DNA of 64,000 bases from contig JOBE01000015.1 of assembly GCA_000717735.1 (NCBI GenBank), positions 1-64,000 of the forward strand, in the 5' to 3' direction. Each line of letters opens with the position of its first letter. The first letter of the stretch is position 1. The translations under genes and the position numbers were made by a program. Below are positions 32,513 through 39,977 of this stretch, piece after piece. The notes below the pieces were generated by a model. The model searched no databases. It saw only the letters and a list, made by a program, of their open reading frames with translations, and was not told the DNA's origin. The stretch comes from Streptomyces griseoluteus. Its GTDB lineage: Bacteria; Actinomycetota; Actinomycetes; Streptomycetales; Streptomycetaceae.

Positions 32513-34774
32513 TCAGGGCGCCACGGTGCCGTCGGCGAGGCCGTCGTACAGGCCCTGGACCAGCTGGTCGCCGAGCCGGGACGTCTGGCGCAGCGCGTCC
32601 TCGAACACGGCGAGGGCGCGGAACCGCTCCCCGAACCGGTGCTGTTCCGCCAGGGGCAGGCGGGGCAGCTGGAGGCGGCGCACGTCGAGGCGGGTCGCGG
32701 TGGAGGCGTAGCTGCTGGCCTGCCGGTTGTTGGCGGTGGCCCGCAGGAAGCCCGCCAGGAACCAGGGGTCGAGCGCCGCCGGGTCGGGGCGCAGGAGCTG
32801 GAGGTTGCGGCCGAGCGCGGCGCCCGCCGCCGTGGCGTCGACGACCCGGACGGCCGCGCCGCCGCCGAGGACCGGGACGACGACGTCACCGGCGGCCAGC
32901 AGGACCGGTTCCTCGGGCGGGCCGTCCGGCAGGGCGCCGGACGGCGGCTGCCCGGCCAGGACGTCGTGGTCGGTGAGGACGGCGACCGGGGCGTCGGCCG
33001 GGGTCGTTCCCACGCCGCCGGCGCGGAGGACCAGGGCTCCGGCGCGCGCGAGTTCGCCGACGGTCGTCGTGAGCCGGCCGATGCCCGCAGCGCCCGCCGG
33101 GTCGGTCACGGGCGGCGGGGTCAGCTCCCGCGTACGGCGCAGGGTCTCCGTGAGGCGTTCGCGCACCCCCGCGAGCTGGGCCGCGCCCTCGGCCGCGGCC
33201 GGCGGGGGCAGATGACGGGCCGGGGCCAGGTCGACGTCGTCGTCGAGGAGCTCGATGACGGGAACGGAACGGCTCGCGCCCGGCGCCCCGACGAGGGTTC
33301 CGTCCCGGTCGAAGGGCGTCCAGGCCCCCAGTACGGCAGTGTGGACGGCCGCCCAGTCGAGCCGGTCACGGCCCTGTCCGTCCCTGCCCTGGCCGTCCCT
33401 GCCCTGGCCCGAGTGCTCGGACGCGGTGTCGACGAGGAGGAGTTCGGCGGGGGGGCGCTCCCCGTGGACGGGCCTGCGCAGCACCCACAGGTGCAGCGGG
33501 ACGCCGTACGGGGGCGCGGCACCGGCCGGCAGGGCGACGACCGCGCGCAGGGCGCCCCGGCGCAGCAGATCGGCCCGGATCCGGCGGCCCGAACGGCGGG
33601 ACGCGGCGGCCGGCGGCATCAGGAGGACGGCGGTTCCGCCGGGGCGGAGCCGGGCCAGGGCGTGTTGCACCCAGGCGAGTTCGGACTCGGTGCGCGCCGG
33701 GAAGCCGTACTCCCAGCGCGGGTCGTAGGCCAGCTCGTCGTGGCCCCAGTTGCGCTCGTTGAACGGCGGGTGGCAGAGGACCGCGTCGGCGGCGAGCGTC
33801 GGGAAGGCGTCGGCGCGCAGGCTGTCGCCGGACCTGACCCGGATGTCGCCGTCCGAGGAGAGGGCCAGGCGCAGGGCCGTGAGCGCGGCCAGATCCGGGT
33901 CGGCGTCCTGTCCGCAGACGGCACCGGGACGCTCGACCGCGCTCAGCAGGCTTCCGGTGCCGCAGGCGGGGTCGAGGACGGTGAGGGGGGTGAGGGCGAG
34001 CAGTCGCTCGGCCTCTGCGGGGGGCCCGGCGGCGGTGGGGCTCCCGGCTTCGGCGGCGGCCTCTGTGGCGGCGGTTTCCGCGGGGGCCGTGGCTCCGGCG
34101 AGGGCCGCCATGAGGGCGGCCGGGCCGGGCGGGGTCAGGGTGTACTGGCGCGGGTTGGCGTCGAGGTGACGGCCGAGCAGGAACTCGAAGGTCTGCCGGA
34201 CCCCCGTCTCCGCCGCGAGTTCGGCGGCCCCCCGGAACAGGGCGACGGAGCCGGACAGCGCGGAGGAGGTGGGGGTGCGGACGGCCCGCTCCGGGCCGAG
34301 GCGCTCGGTGAGCGTCTCCTCCAGGGCGAGCGGCAGCAGGTCCACGAGCCGCCGGTCCGGCAGTTCGGCGAGCGAGGGCCAGGCCGCCGACCTGTCCCGT
34401 ACGAGGAGGAGTACGCAGCCCGCGTGCACGAGGGCGGTGACCGCGCCGGCCGGATGGCCCGCGATCTGCTGCCAGACGCGCTCGCGGAGCGGGACCTCGG
34501 CCAGCTTGCCCTGTTCGCGGAGCCACCGCTCGACGTCGGCGAGGGCGAAGGACGGGCTGGTCTCCGTGCCGCCCACGGGCCTGGGGAAGTCGGGGTGGCG
34601 GCGGCGCCAGTTGCTGACGGCGGCCCGGCCGACCCCGGCGAGCCGGGCGATCCCGGCGGCGGTCACCTCGGCGGCACCGGCCTCGGCGGCACCGGTCTCG
34701 GGGGCACCGGTCTCGGGGGAATCCGCTCCTGCTCCGCCGCGTGCTTCTGCTGCGCTCTCCGGCACCTGACCCAT
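32513..34774 (-). CDS. Helix-turn-helix plus N6-adenine DNA methylase-like protein
   Basis: A protein of 753 residues. After a repeat-rich start, a small DNA-binding domain (AGIARLAGVGRAAVSNWRRR, about 40-60) precedes a HsdM-type methylase. The SAM motif is TVLDPACGTGSLLSA. The catalytic motif reads CHPPFNERNWG, with His where N6-adenine methylases have Asn, Asp or Ser. A C-terminal part resembles a target-recognition domain (LPRLPLAEQHRFGERFRALA). No restriction subunit is adjacent. The start may be ATG 34774 or GTG 34765. It could be a real methylase or a DNA-binding descendant. Confidence 0.82.
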   Translation of the reverse strand: MGQVPESAAEARGGAGADSPETGAPETGAAEAGAAEVTAAGIARLAGVGRAAVSNWRRRHPDFPRPVGGTETSPSFALADVERWLREQGKLAEVPLRERVWQQIAGHPAGAVTALVHAGCVLLLVRDRSAAWPSLAELPDRRLVDLLPLALEETLTERLGPERAVRTPTSSALSGSVALFRGAAELAAETGVRQTFEFLLGRHLDANPRQYTLTPPGPAALMAALAGATAPAETAATEAAAEAGSPTAAGPPAEAERLLALTPLTVLDPACGTGSLLSAVERPGAVCGQDADPDLAALTALRLALSSDGDIRVRSGDSLRADAFPTLAADAVLCHPPFNERNWGHDELAYDPRWEYGFPARTESELAWVQHALARLRPGGTAVLLMPPAAASRRSGRRIRADLLRRGALRAVVALPAGAAPPYGVPLHLWVLRRPVHGERPPAELLLVDTASEHSGQGRDGQGRDGQGRDRLDWAAVHTAVLGAWTPFDRDGTLVGAPGASRSVPVIELLDDDVDLAPARHLPPPAAAEGAAQLAGVRERLTETLRRTRELTPPPVTDPAGAAGIGRLTTTVGELARAGALVLRAGGVGTTPADAPVAVLTDHDVLAGQPPSGALPDGPPEEPVLLAAGDVVVPVLGGGAAVRVVDATAAGAALGRNLQLLRPDPAALDPWFLAGFLRATANNRQASSYASTATRLDVRRLQLPRLPLAEQHRFGERFRALAVFEDALRQTSRLGDQLVQGLYDGLADGTVAP
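33371..33409. repeat. 15-bp tandem repeat in the methylase-like gene
   Basis: About 2.6 copies of gccctg(g/t)ccgtccct encode Gly-Gln-Gly-Arg-Asp repeats in a surface loop. Confidence 0.85.
34671..34715. repeat. 15-bp tandem repeat near the methylase N-terminus
   Basis: Three copies of g(c/g)ggcaccgg(c/t)ctcg encode the Pro-Glu-Thr-Gly-Ala type repeats ahead of the helix-turn-helix. Confidence 0.85.
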
Positions 34775-34870
34775 CTCCCCTGGCTCACCTCTGACGCGTC
34801 CTCGTGTGACTCCGATCTTACCGAGGAACACCCGTCGCACCACTTCACAGTGTGAGTCGACCCATTTCCC

Positions 34871-34909
34871 GTGAACCGTGTTGACTCGGTTCACAAGCTC
34901 TGCTCTGAT
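34871..34909 (+). promoter_or_regulatory. Promoter with inverted repeat over the -35 box
   Basis: TTGACT (34881-34886) and TCTGAT (34904-34909) are 17 bases apart. GTGAACC (34871-34877) and GGTTCAC (34888-34894) flank the -35 box as a perfect 7-bp inverted repeat. The site lies in the space shared with the divergent methylase-like gene. Confidence 0.5.
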
Positions 34910-34955
34910 TGACCCATCGCACCAGACATCTTCTCCGTCCGGGAGGACACACCCC

Positions 34956-35753
34956 ATGTCGTACGACACCCAGGTACCGCCCGCCGCCCCCCACACGCCC
35001 CTGCGCAACGGGCTCGGCACCGCGGCCCTGATCCTCGGCATCATCGGCACGCTCTCCGGCCTGATCCCGTTCCTCTTCTGGCTGGCCGGCATCCTCGGCC
35101 TGATCGCCCTGATCCTGGGCCTCACCGGAAAGGGCCGCGTGAAGCGCGGCGAGGCGAACAACAAGGGTGTGGCGCTCACCGGCGCGATCCTCGGCCTCGT
35201 GTCCCTGGTCCTGTCGGTCGTCGGCGCGGTCATCACGTTCACGGCCGTCAGCAACGCGGTCGACGAGCTCGACAAGGGCATCAAGGACGCGGCCCCGAAG
35301 GCCCCGTCGGCCAAGGCGCCGTCGGGGTCCGCGTCGAAGCCCGCGCCCGCCGACAAGAACAAGGCCCTGGAGGACGGCGACACCCTGGTCTACGAGGACG
35401 ACCTCGAGATCACGGTCTCCGACCCGAAGCCGTACAGCGTCGACGAGTTCGCGATCGGCCACACCAAGGGCAACAAGGCCTACCAGGTCACCGTCGTGAT
35501 CGAGAACGCCGGCAAGGAGAAGTTCGACGCCACCTCCGTCCAGCTGAGCGCGCGGGCCAGTGCGAACAGCGTCACGGCCGAGGAGATCCACGACGGCAAG
35601 GTCGGAGCGGGCTTCGAAGGCACCGTCATGCCCGGCAAGAAGGCCACCGTGACCTACGCCTTCGACGCCCCGAAGGACGCGAAGAACCTGACCGTCGAGG
35701 TCAACCCGGGCTGGGAGTACGACGCCACGCAGTGGGAGCTCAAGATCGGCTGA
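34956..35753 (+). CDS. DUF4190/DUF4352 membrane protein
   Basis: A 265-residue protein. Two membrane helices (GTAALILGIIGTLSGLIPF onward and ALTGAILGLVSLVLSVVGAV, about 21-100) form a DUF4190-like hairpin. A Lys/Pro/Ala linker follows, then an outer beta-sandwich of DUF4352 type (about 145-265), for example YQVTVVIENAGKEKFDATS and GTVMPGKKATVTYAFDAP. These proteins are surface-exposed; ligands are unknown. Start ATG 34956 has GGGAGG upstream. It precedes a lipoprotein gene on the same strand by 100 bp. Confidence 0.85.
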   Translation: MSYDTQVPPAAPHTPLRNGLGTAALILGIIGTLSGLIPFLFWLAGILGLIALILGLTGKGRVKRGEANNKGVALTGAILGLVSLVLSVVGAVITFTAVSNAVDELDKGIKDAAPKAPSAKAPSGSASKPAPADKNKALEDGDTLVYEDDLEITVSDPKPYSVDEFAIGHTKGNKAYQVTVVIENAGKEKFDATSVQLSARASANSVTAEEIHDGKVGAGFEGTVMPGKKATVTYAFDAPKDAKNLTVEVNPGWEYDATQWELKIG

Positions 35754-35853
35754 CCCGGCCGACCCCGGCGACCCGCCGCGCCGCCGACACCACAGGACCA
35801 GGGGCCCTACGGGGCCCCCTCCCCCGTACGACCCCTCTCGGAGAGACACCACC

Positions 35854-36636
35854 GTGCCCGTTCACCCCCGCACCCGCCCCACCGCCGCCGTCGCCGCCGT
35901 CCTGTGCACCGCCCTCGCCCTCGGTGCCACCGCCTGCGGCCCGACCTCGGACGACGCGAAGCCGACGAAGCCCGCCAAGCCGGCGGAGCCCGCGGGGCCC
36001 TTCGGAGATCTGACGGGGTCGCAGATCGTCGACAAGGCCTTCGCGGCGACGAGGTCCGCGAAGTCCCTCACCGTCGACGTCGACCTGAAGACCGCCGTCG
36101 ACCCGACCAAGGCCTACCTCTCGCTCGACAGCCAGGGACGCTGCGCGGGCACGCTGACCACGGGCGTCGACCGCACGACCGAGCTGGTCAAGGCCGACGA
36201 CAAGAACGTCTACCTGCGCTTCGACGAGGCCTTCCTGCGCGAGCAGGTCAAGGAGGAGAGCCAGGAGGTGCAGGACGCCACGGTCAAGGAGCTCAGGGGC
36301 CGCTGGATGAAGTCCCCCGCCTCCGACCCGGACTCCGAGGGCATGCTGGCGCTCTGCGACCTGGACGAGCTGCTCGGCGGGTTCGAGCAGGGCGCGAGCG
36401 GCATCGTGAAGGGCAAGGAGACGACCATCGGCGGGCAGCCCGCGCTGGCCCTGACGGAGCCGGGCGAGGGCGGCGAGACGAGCACGGTCTACGTGGCCAC
36501 GAAGGGCGCGCCGTACGTCCTGCGGATCGTCACGAAGGGCGGCGAGGAGCCGGGGACGCTCGCCTTCTCGCAGTACGGGAAGCCGGTCGCGGCGAAGGTC
36601 CCGGCGGCCAAGGGCGTCGTGGTCGTCGAAGACTGA
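35854..36636 (+). CDS. Lipoprotein, LppX/LprG-like fold
   Basis: A 260-residue exported lipoprotein with lipobox LGATAC (Cys29). The mature part resembles the LppX/LprAFG or LolA-like fold: SQIVDKAFAATRSAKSLTVD, then a Cys pair (GRCAGTL and LALCDLDELL), TTIGGQPALALTE and APYVLRIVTKGGEEPG. Such proteins carry lipids or sense the envelope. Start GTG 35854 with GGAGAG 8 bases upstream. It follows the DUF4352 gene and ends at a strong terminator. Confidence 0.83.
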   Translation: MPVHPRTRPTAAVAAVLCTALALGATACGPTSDDAKPTKPAKPAEPAGPFGDLTGSQIVDKAFAATRSAKSLTVDVDLKTAVDPTKAYLSLDSQGRCAGTLTTGVDRTTELVKADDKNVYLRFDEAFLREQVKEESQEVQDATVKELRGRWMKSPASDPDSEGMLALCDLDELLGGFEQGASGIVKGKETTIGGQPALALTEPGEGGETSTVYVATKGAPYVLRIVTKGGEEPGTLAFSQYGKPVAAKVPAAKGVVVVED

Positions 36637-36648
36637 CGGGATACGCGA

Positions 36649-36678
36649 AGAGGGCCGCCCCACCGGGGACGGCCCTCT
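36649..36678. terminator. Bidirectional terminator
   Basis: AGAGGGCCG (36649-36657) pairs with CGGCCCTCT (36670-36678), and CCCC pairs with GGGG inside. It separates two convergent genes. Confidence 0.8.
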
Positions 36679-36692
36679 CGCTCGTGTGTGGG

Positions 36693-37439
36693 TCAGACGC
36701 GGTGCCGCACCCACACGTTGGGCTCGACGTAGACCGCGTAGCCCCGCGTGGCCTCGCAGTGGACGGGGACGAGCGCGCCCTCGACCTCGACGGGACCGTC
36801 GGTGTCGAAGGGGAGGCCGGTCCACTTGCGCCACTGCTCGACGGAGCCGGCGACGGTCATCGAGGCCGGGGCCACGGCCTCGATGACACCGCCCGCGCGC
36901 ACGTGGACGCGGAGCCACGGGTCGTGCGGCAGCCCGTCGGCCTCGCGGGTGCGGAAGGCGTACTCGTGGATGGAGGCCTCCGCCTCCAGGTGCTTGCCGT
37001 TGGGGCGGACGGGGGCGACGAGCTCGGAGAAGCCCCGCTCGGCCACGTTCTTCCGCATGGCGGCCAGCATCCGGTGCGAGAGGCCCTGGCCCAGGGCGCT
37101 CGTGTCGACCGTGATCTCGATGGCGCTGACGGTGTCGGCCTCGCGGCCGTGCTTCAGGTCGGAGAACGCCCAGAGCAGCACCTCGTCCCAGCCCCGGGCG
37201 GGCAGCTCGCGGCGGCCGTCCGTGTCGAGGCGGAAGGGGACGCTGAAGCCCCGGGCGACGACCTTGCCCCCGGCGTCGGTGGCGACGAGGACGTACTCCG
37301 GCAGCTGCCGCACGATCTGCCCGATGTTCGCCCAGCCCACCGGGTCGTACATCATGAACTCGGGCCAGAGGTCGCGCATGCCCCACATCGGCCCTTCCAG
37401 TTCGGGGCGCTCGGCAAGGGTCGATATGTTGAGGTCCAT
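36693..37439 (-). CDS. GNAT-like acetyltransferase
   Basis: A 248-residue protein with GNAT character: YVLVATDAGGKVVARGFSVP as the central strands, DTVSAIEITVDTSALGQGLS and HRMLAAMRKNVAERGFSELV as the acetyl-CoA loop and helix. A C-terminal extension follows the fold (WLRVHVRAGGVIEAVAPASM). The substrate is unknown. Start ATG 37439 has no ribosome site. TACCCT lies six bases upstream, so a leaderless start is likely. A perfect palindrome overlaps that box. Confidence 0.78.
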   Translation of the reverse strand: MDLNISTLAERPELEGPMWGMRDLWPEFMMYDPVGWANIGQIVRQLPEYVLVATDAGGKVVARGFSVPFRLDTDGRRELPARGWDEVLLWAFSDLKHGREADTVSAIEITVDTSALGQGLSHRMLAAMRKNVAERGFSELVAPVRPNGKHLEAEASIHEYAFRTREADGLPHDPWLRVHVRAGGVIEAVAPASMTVAGSVEQWRKWTGLPFDTDGPVEVEGALVPVHCEATRGYAVYVEPNVWVRHRV

Positions 37440-37447
37440 ACCGGCAG

Positions 37448-37464
37448 GGTAAAGATCGTTTACC
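37448..37464. promoter_or_regulatory. Operator-like palindrome at the GNAT promoter
   Basis: GGTAAAgatcgTTTACC is a perfect inverted repeat with 6-bp arms. It covers the putative -10 of the GNAT gene, 9-25 bp before its start. Confidence 0.5.
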
Positions 37465-37514
37465 GGACGCCCAAACGAATTTCCGCGAGCCCGGCCCGAT
37501 CCGGGCGACGGGCC

Positions 37515-38213
37515 CTACGGAAGCCTCTGCTGCGGGCAGGTGCCGAGGACCCGCTTCATCGCGTCCCGCTCGCCGCGCGTCACCCACACCCCGTACTTCT
37601 GTTTCACCGCGATCTGCCGGGCCACGTACGGGCAGCGGTAGGCCTTGTTCGGCGGCAGCCAGGTCGCCGCGTCGCCGTCGGACTTGCGGCGGTTCGTGGC
37701 CGAGTCGACGGCGAGCAGGTTGAGCGGGTCGTTGGCGAAGCGGCGCCGGGTGCCCGGGTCCCACTTCTGCGCGCCCTTCTGCCAGGCGTCGGAGAGCGCG
37801 ACGACGTGGTCGATGTCGACCTTGCTGCGGCCCCGCACGAAGGCGACGGAGGTGCCGGTGTACGGGTCGTCGGCGAGGGTGCCGGAGGCGACCTTGCAGT
37901 GGCCGTCCGAGAAGCGGACGCGGTCAAGGTCGCGCTTGAGTATGTCGTCACGGGTTCCGCAGCCGTTCCCGTCGACGTCCACCCAGGCGCGGCCGAACTT
38001 CTCCCGCTCGTAACCGGTCTTCGGCGCCCGGCCCTTGACGGTGAGCGTGTCCACGGCGGCGAGCGCCGTGCCGTGCGCGGCGGGCTTGCCGCCCGTACCG
38101 GAGCCGGAGCCCGCGCCGGAGCCCGGGACGTCGGCTCCCGTCGAGCAGGCGGTGGTCACGAGGGTGGCGGCGGCGAGCGCCGAGGCGGCCAGGGTCCTTC
38201 GATACGTCAGCAC
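37515..38213 (-). CDS. Secreted lipoprotein with HNH/DUF1524 nuclease fold
   Basis: A 232-residue exported protein. Signal peptide and lipobox LVTTAC (Cys23), then a Gly/Ser linker. The nuclease-like core has GCGTRDDILKRDL, KVDIDHVVALSDAWQKGAQK with the DHVV catalytic His, RRFANDPLNLLAVDSATNRR and KSDGDAATWLPP. This layout is common in Streptomyces extracellular HNH proteins; the substrate is probably DNA in the medium. Start codon at 38213. It is independent of its neighbours. Confidence 0.87.
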   Translation of the reverse strand: MLTYRRTLAASALAAATLVTTACSTGADVPGSGAGSGSGTGGKPAAHGTALAAVDTLTVKGRAPKTGYEREKFGRAWVDVDGNGCGTRDDILKRDLDRVRFSDGHCKVASGTLADDPYTGTSVAFVRGRSKVDIDHVVALSDAWQKGAQKWDPGTRRRFANDPLNLLAVDSATNRRKSDGDAATWLPPNKAYRCPYVARQIAVKQKYGVWVTRGERDAMKRVLGTCPQQRLP

Positions 38214-38251
38214 CCCGGAATCCTAGGCGGGGTGCCGTCGCGGCCCCCGTC

Positions 38252-39298
38252 TCACACCTTCCCGATGCCGAGGGTGTTCTCCGCGGGCAGCAGGCCGGAG
38301 CCGATCGCGGCCAGCCAGGGGCCGCCCAGCAGGTCGGCGAGGCGGGCGGTGTCGTCGGGGCCGAGGGCGGTCCAGGGGGCGGCGGCCAGCTCGTCGGTAC
38401 GCCGCTCGACCTCGGCGCGCAGCGCGCGGCCGGCCTCCGTGGCCGCCCCTTCGGGGTCCACGAGTCCCCGGGCGCCCAGCCGTTCCCGCGCGGCGGTCCA
38501 CTCGGCCGCGCTCCAGCCCCGGCTCGCGAAGACCGGCTCGGGGGCGGCGCCCACGGCCGCGAAGGAGACGAGCGCCTCGACCGGGTCGAGGGAGGCGGCG
38601 GCGAGGGCGGCGACGTGCCCGTCGCCCCGGTGCTCGCGCAGGATCGTCGCGGCCTGCCAGAGGGCCAGGTGCGGCGCCTCGGGCCAGGGCAGCCTGGCAT
38701 TGGCGGCGGCGAGTGGGCGCCCCACCGCGCCGGAGCCCACCGGGCCGGAGCCCACATGGCCGGGAGCCGAGGCCGCGTCGGAGGTCACAGCCGCGTCGGA
38801 GGTCACGGTCGCGTGGGCGGTCACGGCCGCGTGGGCGGTCACGGTCGCGTCGGCGGTCACCGCGCCGGAGCCCACCGCCGCATCGGCGGCGCGGCGGGCG
38901 AGCCCGGCGGCCTCGGCGAACTCCGGGCGGTCGACGAGGTCGCCGAAGAGCGCCCGGTAGGTGCGGTCGACGGCCCGGAGCCGGCCGGCGAGGACCTCGG
39001 CCGGCCCGGCGGTCTCCCAGGCGGCGGGGACGTACCGGGCGACCATGGCGGGGCTGAAGCTGTAGAAGGCGGAGGCGACCCGGTCGGGGCCGGCGGCACC
39101 GAGGGGCGCGGCGCGCCAGGCGAAGTAGGCGGGCCAGCGTTCGGCGGTGTCGTAGCCGAGGGCGGCGGCTTCGCCGAAGGCCTCGGGAGAGTAGTAGAGC
39201 AGGGCGTGCAGGGGTTCGAGCAGGTGCCACATCTGACGTACGCGTCCGGTCTCCACGGCTTCCACAGCGTCCTCCTCGCGAACGGACTCACCCATCAT
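38252..39298 (-). CDS. SCO6745-like family protein with a tandem-repeat insertion
   Basis: A 348-residue soluble helical protein of the Streptomyces SCO6745/SalK-like group. Typical blocks are RQMWHLLEPLHALLYYSPEA, ERWPAYFAWRAAPLG, DGHVAALAAASLDPVEALV and WLAAIGSGLLPAENTLG. The function is unknown. Residues about 145-200 are a Val-Thr-Ala and Gly-Ser-Gly low-complexity segment made by DNA repeats (38706-38861). ATG 39298 (or 39295) lies right beside a TetR-type operator. The divergent TetR gene is the likely repressor. Confidence 0.82.
   Translation of the reverse strand: MMGESVREEDAVEAVETGRVRQMWHLLEPLHALLYYSPEAFGEAAALGYDTAERWPAYFAWRAAPLGAAGPDRVASAFYSFSPAMVARYVPAAWETAGPAEVLAGRLRAVDRTYRALFGDLVDRPEFAEAAGLARRAADAAVGSGAVTADATVTAHAAVTAHATVTSDAAVTSDAASAPGHVGSGPVGSGAVGRPLAAANARLPWPEAPHLALWQAATILREHRGDGHVAALAAASLDPVEALVSFAAVGAAPEPVFASRGWSAAEWTAARERLGARGLVDPEGAATEAGRALRAEVERRTDELAAAPWTALGPDDTARLADLLGGPWLAAIGSGLLPAENTLGIGKV
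38772..38861. repeat. 18-bp tandem repeat, five copies, in coding sequence
   Basis: Units g(c/t)cgcgt(c/g)gg(a/c)ggtcac(a/g/c) run at 38772, 38790, 38808, 38826 and 38844. They encode six-residue Val-Thr-Ala/Ser-type repeats. A 15-bp repeat (ccggagcccac) precedes it near 38730-38760. Confidence 0.9.
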
Positions 39299-39299
39299 C

Positions 39300-39364
39300 T
39301 TGTCACTGACTAGATAATGCGCGAACCCGCCCGAACTTGTCAATGACTAGATGCGGGATACGCT
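39300..39364. promoter_or_regulatory. Twin TetR operators in a divergent promoter
   Basis: TTGTCAcTGACTA (39300-39312) and TTGTCAaTGACTA (39337-39349) are near-palindromic copies 37 bp apart, about 3.5 turns. Minus-strand TTGACA at the right copy with CATTAT 18 bases on would drive the SCO6745-like gene. Plus-strand TTGTCA (39337-39342) with TACGCT (39359-39364) would drive the TetR gene with a leaderless ATG at 39371. Confidence 0.65.
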
Positions 39365-39370
39365 GCTGCC

Positions 39371-39949
39371 ATGACGAGCCGGAGCACCTACCACCACGGC
39401 GACCTGCGGCAGGCCGTCCTCGACGCCGCCCTCGACGTCATCGCCGCCGACGGCCCAGCGGCGCTCAGCCTCCGCGACCTCGCGCGCCGCGCGGGCGTCT
39501 CGCACGCCGCACCCGCCCACCACTTCAAGGACCGCACCGGACTCCTCACGGCGCTCGCCGCCCAGGGGTACGGGCTCCTCGCCGAGACCCTGGCCACCGC
39601 GCCCGACCTGCGCGAGCGCGGGGTGCGGTACGTGCGCTTCGCCGTGGAGCACCCCGCCCACTTCCAGGTCATGTTCCAGCCGGAGCTGCTGCGCGCCGAC
39701 GACCCGGACCTCATCGCCGCCAGGGAACGCGCCTCGGCCGAACTCCGCGCGGGCGTCGCCGGCCTGCGGGAACTCCCCGACGCCCGCACGGCGGGCATCG
39801 CCGCCTGGTCCCTCGCCCACGGCTTCGCGACCCTGCTGCTCACCCACAACGTGCGGGACGCACTCGGCGACCGGGACCCGGAGGACTACTTCCGCTCCCT
39901 CACGGGTCTGCTCTTCACCGGCCAACTCCCCCTGACCGACGGGGAATAG
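39371..39949 (+). CDS. TetR/AcrR family regulator
   Basis: A 192-residue repressor. The helix-turn-helix is ALSLRDLARRAGVSHAAPAH followed by HFKDRTGLLTALA (about 30-62). The C-terminal domain has AVEHPAHFQVMFQPELL and IAAWSLAHGFATLLL, the TetR_C_33/WHG type. The start ATG 39371 is seven bases past a -10 box, so the transcript is probably leaderless. It probably represses itself and the divergent SCO6745-like gene through the twin operators. Confidence 0.9.
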   Translation: MTSRSTYHHGDLRQAVLDAALDVIAADGPAALSLRDLARRAGVSHAAPAHHFKDRTGLLTALAAQGYGLLAETLATAPDLRERGVRYVRFAVEHPAHFQVMFQPELLRADDPDLIAARERASAELRAGVAGLRELPDARTAGIAAWSLAHGFATLLLTHNVRDALGDRDPEDYFRSLTGLLFTGQLPLTDGE

Positions 39950-39977
39950 GAGGCGCCCTCCGGTAATTGACGCAAGC

